Origin: Anthopleura xanthogrammica
Lineage: Eukaryota > Cnidaria > Anthozoa > Actiniaria > Actiniidae
NCBI GenBank assembly: GCA_964019055.1
Contig: OZ025210.1
Coordinates: 8,699,547-8,763,546, forward strand
DNA: 64,000 nucleotides
Direction of reading: 5' to 3'
Of this stretch, positions 62,301-64,000 are shown in pieces. A program made the position numbers and the translations under genes. How positions within the stretch are numbered: the first letter of the stretch is position 1; the number at the start of each line of letters is the position of its first letter. The notes beneath the pieces were generated by a model. The model saw only the letters and a list, made by a program, of their open reading frames with translations, was not told where the DNA came from and ran no database searches.

Positions 62301-63424
62301 TATTTACACATGAAAGAATCAACTCCCAAGAGTGGCATCACATGGTCTGAAATGGGCACAACAAACAACGAAGGTAAAGAGGTCTATTCACCCGCAGGGC
62401 TCGAACCAGAGACCCGATCCACAGGGAACTCGATGATTGATGTATTGTGTCTGACTAGTTTTGTTTATCTTGTTCTTAGTTTACAAAGCGAACTTCAAGG
62501 TGCAAACAGTCAAATACAGCGGCTCAAACAAGGGCGTTCCTCATCCCGGCGAACACGCGATTCTGGAAGCTCAAGCTATATATCACGGGATGATGATGAC
62601 GATGATGTATATCATGGCTTTCGGTCAGCGGACTTGCGAAGACCCAGTTCACCTACTTCGTCAGCAGCCGATATCGACTCTGGTAAGATTGGGCACTTTT
62701 CCCCCTTGCTTTCCCTGTCACATTAGATATCTTAATGACATGCGTGTCTGATGTTATCTGTAGATTACGCACCTTTATCTGAGGCGAGTGCAAGTGAATG
62801 GCTATCAGAGGATAATATGGTATGTAGCACTCGATTCTAGTACCCCCTCCAAAAACCTTGACAACAAATTCCTGTTGTCGGTGTTATTTATTTATTACTT
62901 TTGTTTCCTCGTGGTCACAGGATGTAGGCAGATCATCATCATTCAGCTATCGCGATAGAAATTCACTGGTAAGTGTTAGCAACTGTTCGTAAAACAAATA
63001 CTCCATATGACGTCATTGTCTCATGGCAACCCGGTCAGTATGTCATCGTGTTATCATTACGTCATATGTGTTGTCATAGTCACTTGATGGTTAAAGAAGC
63101 TGACTAGTAGGGCTAAATATATAACTGATTCAAACTCAGCTGCATGCTCTATTTAACAACAGTAAAATAACTTCAAAAAGACCTAAAATTAAAACACAAA
63201 CATAAACTAAAAACTATATATTACTTTATATCTATAAAATAATGAGCCATAAGTATGCGCTAAAATTGGTCAAATGAAGCAGATAAAGAAGTGTGAATGG
63301 ATAAAGAATTGGATACCATTAGAACAAGTGACATGTTAGTTAAGACGTGTTGTTTTACTATTAAAGATATTAACCAACCCAGATCTCGCCATCGGATCAG
63401 AGTGCCTCGACGTATGACATTGCG
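21055..63424 (+). CDS. ARHGEF11/12-type RhoGEF (PDZ-RGS-C1-DH-PH), 3' incomplete
   Basis: I chained 65 coding exons, from ATG 21115 in exon 21055-21148 to exon 63383-63424, with phase kept at every junction: 5358 nt, 1786 codons, no internal stop. Order: PDZ (about residues 14-97), RGS-like (about 433-640), C1 (666-715), linker of short exons, DH (about 962-1160), PH (about 1190-1312), acidic/proline-rich segment, coiled coil. Family knowledge: the RGS-like domain binds active Galpha12/13, DH-PH catalyses GDP/GTP exchange on RhoA at the plasma membrane, and PDZ binds receptor tails such as plexin-B. The C1 domain is absent from vertebrate ARHGEF11/12 but present in fly RhoGEF2, so this is the pre-duplication, invertebrate form. 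Exon 63383 was chosen with acceptor CCCAG because the earlier AAAG acceptor at 63366 leads to a stop. Exon lists are in the domain entries. The terminal exons and stop lie outside the window. Confidence 0.93.
22817..23069. repeat. Palindromic repeat with ~65-bp arms
   Basis: The left arm, from GGCTATTTCAATTAACATTG through ACGGGAGATCTGAAATGG to about 22880, pairs with an inverted copy at about 23005-23069 (CAATTCCTATTGGTCTCAGA through TAATTGAAATAG). Confidence 0.75.
23079..23236. repeat. TATACAAGTATATCAAAAG palindrome, copy 1
   Basis: Arms of about 60 bp with the core CAGAAATTATGGGATATCAT and its inverse. The centre holds CAGAAAGCCCT and GGCAACCCGAAAAA. A half copy lies at 23465-23535, and related copies at 23947-24174 and 29095-29262. 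Confidence 0.8.
23626..23940 (+). mobile_element. Hairpin / CCAATCAGA-box MITE, copy 3
   Basis: A near-perfect hairpin at 23626-23731 has arms with TTTCTATCGGCTGATAGTTG and a GC-rich loop. After TTTTAGTAAAAATCT and a 100-bp body with GCCGCCATTTT there is a third arm copy (ATCTATCGGCTGATAGATAG, 23852-23871). It is followed by CCAATCAGA (23884-23892), then GTAGAATTTTACTAAA, the inverse of the TTTAGTAAAA block. The layout parallels the copy at 55912-56226. Confidence 0.75.
23947..24174. repeat. TATACAAGTATATCAAAAG palindrome, copy 2 (full)
   Basis: The most complete copy: the arms are almost perfectly inverted over about 100 bp, from ATATACAGCCTTTTGCAAAA through GGCCGGTTCAAG and TATGGGATATCAT. 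It sits in AT dinucleotide sequence, suggesting insertion into TA-rich targets. Confidence 0.85.
24354..24595. repeat. MITE with TAAGGC..ATTTACAC ends
   Basis: The left end TAAGGCCAATTTACACGGTA continues CAACTTTTGCTTACAACTG. The right end is its inverse (CAGTTGTAAGGAAAAGTTGT...TGTGTAAATCAGCCTTTA). The interior repeats GTTGTAAG/CTTACAAC words. Confidence 0.8.
29095..29262. repeat. TATACAAGTATATCAAAAG palindrome, diverged copy 3
   Basis: Shares GAGATATCATGTCTGATATT, AAGGCCCAGTGATGGGCAAC and GATATACTTTTGATATA with the copies at 23079 and 23947. It is followed by GGATCAGAATTTCTGCATAT, also found at about 23240 and 23560, and by a (TA)n run. Confidence 0.7.
30447..30594. repeat. Short MITE, AGAGGTTTTGC ends
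   Basis: AGAGGTTTTGCTCCATCACG near 30450 pairs with the inverted ...CGTGATGGTGCAAAACCTCT ending at 30594. The arms are about 27 bp with AGTGGCCAT / ATGGCTACC inside. Confidence 0.75.
30949..31075. repeat. Short MITE with ACACCATAGAAAATACA arms
   Basis: ACACCATAGAAAATACAAAT (from about 30951) pairs with TGTATTTTCTGTGGTGT (about 31056-31072). CTGATTGGCT directly precedes the right arm, a possible link to the CCAATCAG-box elements. Confidence 0.55.
31140..32059 (+). CDS. RhoGEF exons 3-6: PDZ domain
   Basis: Exons 31140-31244, 31335-31384, 31530-31587, 32000-32059. The translation runs QHLIQRCVIVQRDERGYGLT, then GDNPVYVQSVKD, AGVQVGDRIIKVNG and EVVKLIKSGSYVALTLLGRPP. The carboxylate-binding loop is GYGLT (canonical GLGF-type, here with Tyr and Leu-Thr). 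Similarity to vertebrate ARHGEF12 is very close over the whole domain. Known family partners are plexin-B, IGF1R and LPA receptor C-termini. The cut between 31587 and 32000 hosts a MITE and a SINE. Confidence 0.95.
31605..31742. repeat. TATAGACCCCTT MITE, arm type 1
   Basis: The ends CTATAGACCCCTTGCA and AAGGGGTCTAT are inverted. The arm AGCTCAATTAGGAGGGAAAA pairs with the inverse CCCTCCAAATTGAGCTGCTC near 31700. TGACGTCA-like sequence lies just inside the right end. Confidence 0.8.
31757..31950 (+). repeat. tRNA-derived SINE
   Basis: A tRNA-like head (GTAACAGTAGTGCACTTGCC, then CTCACCTGTGGGGTC and a B-box-like GGGTTTGATTGG) is followed by a body with TTTTTCTCCAGGTTATCCAG. This last block recurs, inverted, at about 62150. 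It lies in the same intron as the preceding MITE. Confidence 0.7.
32572..35965 (+). CDS. RhoGEF exons 7-13: PDZ-RGS linker
   Basis: Exons 32572-32705, 32840-32890, 32992-33066, 33408-33584, 33792-33884, 34602-34811, 35717-35965, all phase 0 at their boundaries after the first. Residues about 103-147 and on (DDKIQSIERVLSQERAYYEQ, then KNPSEKLQKQLAESTTRIKA) form the helical segment that follows the PDZ domain in ARHGEF11/12. The rest is Ser/Pro/Lys-rich and probably disordered (KSTKTSKSAKSRTLPGR, SSRKKSRGKKYS) and ends acidic (CPDEEEFLSDEE). The donor after 34811 (GTTGGT) is weak. The six consecutive phase-0 junctions would allow exon skipping without frame loss. Confidence 0.88.
34140..34430. 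repeat. GAT-rich low-complexity repeat in intron 11
   Basis: Irregular (GAT)n with GCATGAT and GGTGGTGAT variants, related in composition to the larger array at 54173-54880. No exon. Confidence 0.85.
35032..35172. repeat. TATAGACCCCTT MITE, arm type 2
   Basis: Ends GTATAGACCCCTTGCGC and GCAAGGGGTCTATA. The arms CTAATTCCCAACCTGGGGGT and inverse ACCCCCAGGTTGGGAATTAG pair perfectly over about 25 bp. The loop contains AAGAGAAG. A sister copy is at 53363-53502. Confidence 0.85.
36087..39296 (+). CDS. RhoGEF exons 14-23: RGS-like (RGSL/LH) domain
   Basis: Exons 36087-36141, 36475-36530, 36948-37046, 37535-37577, 37654-37714, 37787-37884, 37978-38050, 38320-38373, 38475-38532, 39204-39296. Residues about 433-662. 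Key blocks: ELLKNKPAHLAVFLHYLISN (the PAHLAVFL signature of ARHGEF1/11/12 RGS-like domains), NLFLPARSACTTEINEQLAD, SKRALGLGSLFGDNQLEDEN and MASALTTFMKQVG. Family knowledge: this domain binds activated Galpha12/13, acting as effector and weak GAP, and recruits the exchange factor to the membrane. The ten small exons mix phases 0, 1 and 2. The introns hold a (C)n run at 38727-38743 and the MITE at 36226. Confidence 0.93.
36226..36407. repeat. GGGCTTGAAATAACAGCC-type MITE, copy 1
   Basis: Starts CAGGGCTTAAAATAATGGCC and ends with the inverted AATTATTTTAAGCCCTG. The interior contains GGTCAAATCTTTGCC and CATTTTGACCAGTAA, shared with 48263-48404 and 49786-49960. Confidence 0.8.
39363..40139 (+). 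CDS. RhoGEF exons 24-25: C1 zinc-finger domain
   Basis: Exons 39363-39468 and 40066-40139 encode residues 663-722. The pattern is complete: H666-x12-C679-x2-C682-x13-C696-x2-C699-x4-H704-x2-C707-x7-C715, the canonical C1 fold binding two zinc ions. A basic tail PGPKKRK follows. Whether it binds diacylglycerol cannot be judged here; the two loop regions read HYTNVTY and LLWGIGDQG, and the QG/GYQC block resembles typical and atypical C1 domains alike. Fly RhoGEF2 carries a C1 in this position, while vertebrate ARHGEF11/12 do not. Confidence 0.95.
40422..49045 (+). CDS. RhoGEF exons 26-38: microexon-rich C1-DH linker
   Basis: Exons 40422-40488, 41020-41115, 41216-41253, 41332-41351, 41953-42009, 42123-42141, 42237-42277, 42715-42775, 43561-43643, 44662-44706, 46199-46245, 48094-48146, 48989-49045. 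Residues about 723-950, Ser/Arg/Asp-rich and without a recognised domain. It ends in DSDFEADTQPPWQQTVDKKI, which matches the acidic, Trp-containing segment just before the DH domain in ARHGEF11/12, where it restrains activity (family knowledge). Exons of 19, 20, 38 and 41 bp were accepted because each has AG/GT borders and only this chain keeps the frame. Single microexons remain the least certain part of the model. Confidence 0.75.
42351..42535 (+). repeat. Degenerate tRNA-derived SINE
   Basis: GGTGGTTTAGCCTCTCACCT, then CTGGGGTCTTGGGATCAC and GGGTTTTCCTCCACTTTCCC match the SINE at 31757, with a decayed B-box. Confidence 0.55.
42809..43065 (-). mobile_element. Hairpin / CCAATCAGA-box MITE, copy 4
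   Basis: CTCTGATTGTTC at 42808 (box, inverted) is followed by ACTATGGTATATTAGTGAAT and AGAGCATGG (third arm). About 100 bp later comes a hairpin (42971-43040) with arms CCGTGCTCTGTTCAGTAATA and TATTACTAAATGGAGCACGG. The loop has CTTGTTCTTCTCTTC. Confidence 0.7.
43822..44220. repeat. 400-bp palindromic MITE
   Basis: GTTCTTTTTGTTACTTTTTA (43823) pairs with the inverse ending at 44220. Further matched blocks are GAGAATATCTAGCTC / GAGCTAGATATTCTC and CTATGCAACTC-like / GTTTCCATGGCAACA. A half copy is at about 39585-39730 (GTGTTTCCATGGCAACAACA ... GATATTCTCTATTTGATAAT). Confidence 0.8.
44390..44458. repeat. Small palindrome AAGGTGGCTC
   Basis: AAGGTGGCTCCAAGTAGT pairs loosely with ACTTTGAGCCACCTT. 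Only about 70 bp in total, so it may be a solo tip of a larger element. Confidence 0.45.
44740..46190. other. 1.45-kb intron stretch without recognisable content
   Basis: Between exons 44662-44706 and 46199-46245. Differs from neighbours in being less AT-rich and containing direct GGTAGCGCCCGGTAGCGCCC near 45260. It is possibly an old mobile element. No coding frame is supported. Confidence 0.35.
46302..46518. repeat. MITE with TATTACAGTGAGGACACTTG ends
   Basis: TATTACAGTGAGGACACTTG continues AACCATGAACACTTGA; the inverse ends ...GTCCTCACTGTAATA at 46518. About 35-bp terminal repeats. Confidence 0.85.
47114..47248. repeat. TATAGACCCCTT MITE, arm type 1
   Basis: Ends CTATAGACCCCTTTCATG and AAAGGGGTCTAT. 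The arms GTGACGTCAAAGCAGCTCAG and TTTGGAGGAAAA pair with TTGAGCTGCTTTGATGTCAC. It shares arm sequence with 31605-31742 but not with 35032 or 53363. Confidence 0.85.
48207..48530 (-). mobile_element. Hairpin / CCAATCAG-box MITE, copy 5, with nested MITE
   Basis: CTGATTGGTTGAG at 48210 (box, inverted), then CTGTGCTGTATTAGAGAATG (third arm). After the nested element, GGTGCTCTGTTCAGTAATAC with AGCAC forms the start of a decayed hairpin near 48430-48500. It ends in GAGCTGTTTTATTTCTTAAG as in related copies. Confidence 0.6.
48263..48404. repeat. GGGCTTGAAATAACAGCC MITE, copy 2 (nested)
   Basis: GGGCTTGAAATAACAGCC at its left and GGCTGTTATTTCAAGACC at its right are inverted. The interior contains CAAATCTTTGCCTTGCCGGT and ATTTTGACCAGTTA. 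It sits inside the hairpin element at 48207-48530. Confidence 0.85.
49090..49345. repeat. CCTAGCAACACCTGGTA minisatellite
   Basis: Diverged tandem copies of a CCCCTAGCAACACCTGGTAA / CATAACATG theme in the intron before the DH exons. Two copies with GACCTCCTAACACC are nearly identical. Confidence 0.75.
49692..53949 (+). CDS. RhoGEF exons 39-48: DH (RhoGEF catalytic) domain
   Basis: Exons 49692-49743, 50351-50403, 50671-50764, 51205-51284, 51752-51835, 52108-52149, 52855-52972, 53237-53286, 53731-53781, 53872-53949. Residues about 962-1184. The first conserved region reads RQEVIHELIHTEKTHVRNLK with the DH Glu (E968) and VLDKVFYRPM. The middle has LFPNLDDLIQVH; the third conserved region is TSYQRLTKYPLLLEAI with Lys1111. 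The last helix is LLAYVNQSVKECENHQRLLE and leads straight into PH. Length (about 197 residues) is normal for LARG-type DH domains and no catalytic block is missing. Family knowledge: exchange specificity is RhoA. Confidence 0.95.
49786..49960. repeat. GGGCTTGAAATAACAGCC MITE, copy 3
   Basis: CAGGGCTTGAAATAACAGCC at the left; the interior repeats TGGTCAAATCTTTGCC and ATTTTGACCAGTAATG. The right terminal repeat is not visible, so this is a truncated copy. Confidence 0.7.
51567..51588. repeat. Poly(G) run
   Basis: An uninterrupted run of 22 or so G residues in a DH intron. Length may be unreliable in the assembly. Confidence 0.85.
52295..52442. repeat. GGGTCTATA MITE, arm type 3
   Basis: The right end is AAAAGGGTCTATA. 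The arms TTTTCGAATATGGCATCTAT and the inverse ATGCCATACTCGAAAA pair, with AAACGAGGAG/CTCCTTGTTT inside. The left terminal TATAGACCC is decayed. TGACGTCAAAC recalls arm type 1. Confidence 0.65.
53017..53155. repeat. MITE with ACGGTAATACGCAAGATCA arms
   Basis: ACGGTAATACGCAAGATCAA pairs with the inverse GCTGATCTTGCATATTACCG. The interior has GACGGCCGATTAATGGCCGT, itself a short palindrome. Confidence 0.75.
53363..53502. repeat. TATAGACCCCTT MITE, arm type 2
   Basis: Ends CTATAGACCCCTTGCACT and GTGCAAGGGGTCTATA. The arms AATTCCCAACCTGGGGGTCA and inverse TGACTCCCAGGTTGGGAATT are nearly the same as at 35032. The loop contains CTTCTCTTGAGGATTGAAAT, also the inverse of 35032's loop. Confidence 0.85.
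54032..58243 (+). CDS. RhoGEF exons 49-53: PH domain
   Basis: Exons 54032-54107, 55165-55274, 55621-55678, 58029-58116, 58197-58243. Residues about 1185-1310. Sequence blocks: NLDLTKKKLVYDGPLTWRIS (linker and strand 1), DLHVLLLEDMVILLQKQDDR LILKCHS split over the second exon, SPILKLNNLLTRNVATDKRA, then FFLVGTSAAGPLIYELVAAT and the C-terminal helix with Trp (RKNWYKHLTETAEAIK). Near-identity to LARG in LLLED..LLQKQDDRL supports a PH that assists catalysis and binds active RhoA (family knowledge). Two introns are unusually loaded: 54108-55164 with a 19-bp minisatellite, and 55679-58028 with two hairpin elements. Confidence 0.94.
54173..54880. repeat. 19-bp minisatellite GCATAATGGTGATGATGAT
   Basis: About 37 tandem units, mainly GCATAATGGTGATGATGAT with a common GGTGGTGAT variant. 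Because 19 is not a multiple of three and no phase contains a stop on the minus strand, three long His/Tyr/Ser-rich frames appear. They are not genes. A looser GATGAT sequence continues to about 55035. Confidence 0.95.
55328..55545 (+). repeat. tRNA-derived SINE in PH intron
   Basis: The head GGTGGCGTAGTGGTTTACCG (A box) and CTGAGTTCGAGCCCCGGC (B box) is well preserved. The body includes TCATATGTGAGTTGAGTTTG, and the tail is a (TTTA)n run near 55530-55545. Confidence 0.8.
55912..56226 (+). mobile_element. Hairpin / CCAATCAGA-box MITE, copy 6
   Basis: A hairpin at 55912-56020 has arms with GTGATTATCGATGAATATTT and inverse AAATATTCATCGATAACCAC. It is followed by TTTTAGTATAAATAAAAAGG. The body contains GACAGCCATTTTGTCC. 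The third arm copy AAAGGTGATTATCGGCTGAT precedes CCAATCAGAGCGCGCG (56176-56191). The right end AATCACCTTTGTATTTATAC is the inverse of the TTTTAGTATAAATA..AAGGTGATT block. Confidence 0.8.
56223..57785 (-). mobile_element. Hairpin / TCAATCAGA-box element, copy 7, long body
   Basis: Read on the minus strand: a near-perfect hairpin (57618-57765) with arms TATATACTGTGATATAAACA and CTGGGAGCTGTAGAG and a CTCGTGTTTCTC loop. Then a 1.3-kb body with no recognised protein, a third arm copy (TCTGATATAAACACGGTAGT, near 56265-56285) and TCAATCAGAGCGCGCG (near 56245-56260). It lies tail to tail with copy 6. Confidence 0.7.
57835..57960. repeat. Diverged relative of the 1985-2600 repeat start
   Basis: A hairpin-like ACTGCCTCAATGAAGGCATA followed by GCCACTATG, GTGTCCGTGAGTAA and CAGGAAGCCC, in the same order as at 1995-2075. 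Confidence 0.5.
58540..58767. repeat. Palindromic MITE with 50-bp arms
   Basis: ATCCCAATACTCCAGTTTCG continues AGTTCTCTTTTACGCTGTGT and TAGCCTCAA; a nearly exact inverse ends at 58767. Confidence 0.85.
58851..60013 (+). CDS. RhoGEF exons 54-55: acidic, proline- and serine-rich segment
   Basis: The two largest exons, 58851-59272 (422 bp) and 59746-60013 (268 bp), residues about 1311-1541. They start basic (RGRRGGVSVAGG, QPRRRGG), then become strongly acidic with a Glu-Thr repeat (about ten ET/ETE units), a run of Pro after ESEPL, and a Ser-rich stretch (SESGSSSSSSNETM). No domain is recognised. By position this corresponds to the regulatory C-terminal region of ARHGEF11/12, poorly conserved in sequence. 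Higher GC than neighbouring exons. Confidence 0.88.
60204..62682 (+). CDS. RhoGEF exons 56-63: C-terminal coiled coil
   Basis: Exons 60204-60280, 60958-60993, 61086-61117, 61221-61249, 61361-61485, 61670-61723, 61987-62021, 62480-62682. Residues about 1541-1738. AEQLRGKDEELKRTLQDKER followed by IIAELR, and later QLVLSTSILNEQLTALLGII, then SLQSELQGANSQIQRLKQGR, have heptad-like leucine spacing. ARHGEF11/12 oligomerise through their C-terminal region (family knowledge). The first acceptor is a TAGCAG tandem (60201-60206) that can add or omit one Ala. Exon 62480 ends in an Arg/Ser segment with a run of Asp (SRDDDDDDVYHG). Very small exons (29, 32, 35, 36 bp) are supported by phase only. Confidence 0.8.
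60471..60715. repeat. 86-bp tandem repeat, three copies
   Basis: Starts at 60471, 60557 and 60643 (86 bp apart) with AAGTTGTGAGGAATATTGCT; the first two are almost identical and the third diverges after CAACTATACA. It lies in the intron after exon 60204-60280. Confidence 0.9.
62120..62440 (-). repeat. tRNA-derived SINE interrupted by a MITE
   Basis: On the minus strand a head with GGTTCGAGCCCTGCGGG (62393-62410) is separated from its body, CCGGGTACTCGGGTTTCCTC (about 62155-62177), by the inserted MITE at 62221-62387. Confidence 0.7.
62221..62387. repeat. MITE with ATAGAYCTCTTTACCTTCG ends, TCA target site
   Basis: ATAGATCTCTTTACCTTCGT pairs with CGAAGGTAAAGAGGTCTAT. Inside, GCCCATTTCAGACCACATGA pairs with TCACATGGTCTGAAATGGGC. 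TCA occurs directly on both sides (62218-62220, 62388-62390). Single ends related to it occur near 26885-26930 and 39925. Confidence 0.85.
62764..63424 (+). CDS. RhoGEF exons 64-66: last exons inside the window
   Basis: Exons 62764-62819, 62921-62968, 63383-63424; frame DYAPLSEASASEWLSEDNM, DVGRSSSFSYRDRNSL, ISPSDQSASTYDIA. All end with good donors (GTATGT, GTAAGT, GTAAGT), so the gene continues. For the last exon the alternative acceptor at 63366 would add 16 bases and end at TGA 63415-63417; it is possible as a short isoform but less likely. Confidence 0.65.
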
Positions 63425-64000
63425 GTAAGTTGTCATGGTAACACCATTGTCCAATCATAGTCACCCAATAACATCATGTTTTTATGGACGTGTCCATCAT
63501 ATGCACATTTGCACAGTATTACGTGTTTTGGTGATGTCACCGAGACATCATGGGGGACATGTGTAACACCAAATCACGTGTTCATTTATCTTGTCACTTA
63601 TCATGTATCCCTTAGAATATAGCCTGTAACATATTTCTTGAATAACCATCACAAATATCGTTCAATAATAATACGTCGCTTTGTCTTGATCACGTGACTT
63701 CAGGCACTTTTCCACTCGCACCAGCACTGACCATTTCTTATGTTGATTCTCATGTTCGGCCATTTAACATTTAAGGTGGTCCATCTAAAATATGCACAGT
63801 TGAACTACTAAATTATATACACAGTCCTTAAACTTGGATTAAATCCTGTGAATTAATCTCTAATGAACAAATGCAAGTCATAAAAATCTAAAATGTAAGA
63901 AATGTTTAAAGCCTGACTGAAATGAAGTGTGCTGAACTACCTTCATGAAAACAGCCTTACGTTCAATACAAGTGATCAGCTAAGCAGACTTGTTAATGGA
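63425..64000. other. Intron or downstream sequence, nothing recognised
   Basis: AT-rich, no frame, repeat structure or RNA that I can support. It should be the intron leading to the next RhoGEF exon. Confidence 0.5.

Noticed and set aside
63367..63424. Final RhoGEF exon with acceptor at 63366 and stop TGA at 63415
   Set aside because: The acceptor at 63382 keeps an open frame and joins a good donor at 63425. The stop version is kept only as a possible isoform.

Overview
The window is animal nuclear DNA: intron-dense protein genes with GT-AG introns, AT-rich introns full of palindromic MITE-like repeats, tRNA-derived SINEs, LINE remnants and long microsatellites. The RhoGEF here keeps the PDZ-RGS-C1-DH-PH order known from invertebrates. 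Together with the type of SINE and MITE debris this suggests an early-branching metazoan, most likely an anthozoan cnidarian. That placement is inference and should be checked by a database search.

Layout. (1) 1-6354, + strand: the last nine coding exons of an MFSD1-type lysosomal MFS transporter; the 5' part lies outside the window. (2) 6355-20150: intergenic, almost entirely mobile-element debris. Its core is a CR1/L2-like LINE (about 9744-16680) split by two later DNA-transposon-like insertions. One is a 1700-bp element with 20-bp inverted ends and a 9-bp target duplication that carries a piece of a different LINE. The other is a 3630-bp element in a TTAA site that contains a (AACAC)n array of about 130 units. 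A tetranucleotide array and a second 5'-truncated LINE (17557-18825) follow. (3) 20150-63424 and beyond, + strand: a RhoGEF of the ARHGEF11/12 (PDZ-RhoGEF/LARG, fly RhoGEF2) type. I chained 65 coding exons with consistent phase at every junction, 5358 nt or 1786 codons. The order is PDZ, RGS-like, C1, many microexons, DH, PH, acidic/proline-rich segment, coiled coil. The 3' end lies outside the window.

How the genes work (family knowledge): MFSD1-type proteins are lysosomal dipeptide transporters. ARHGEF11/12-type proteins couple Galpha12/13 (RGS-like domain) and PDZ-binding receptors such as plexins to RhoA activation (DH-PH). Nothing suggests the two genes are functionally linked; they are neighbours in the same orientation.

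The most unusual content is in the repeats. One group of at least seven elements shares the order hairpin, third copy of the hairpin arm, CCAATCAGA/GCGCG box, although the arm sequences differ between copies. A second group shares TATAGACCCC-type ends but has three different palindrome arm sequences. The RhoGEF also appears able to use two alternative N-termini: exon 1 and exon 2 each carry a start codon and each joins exon 3 in frame.
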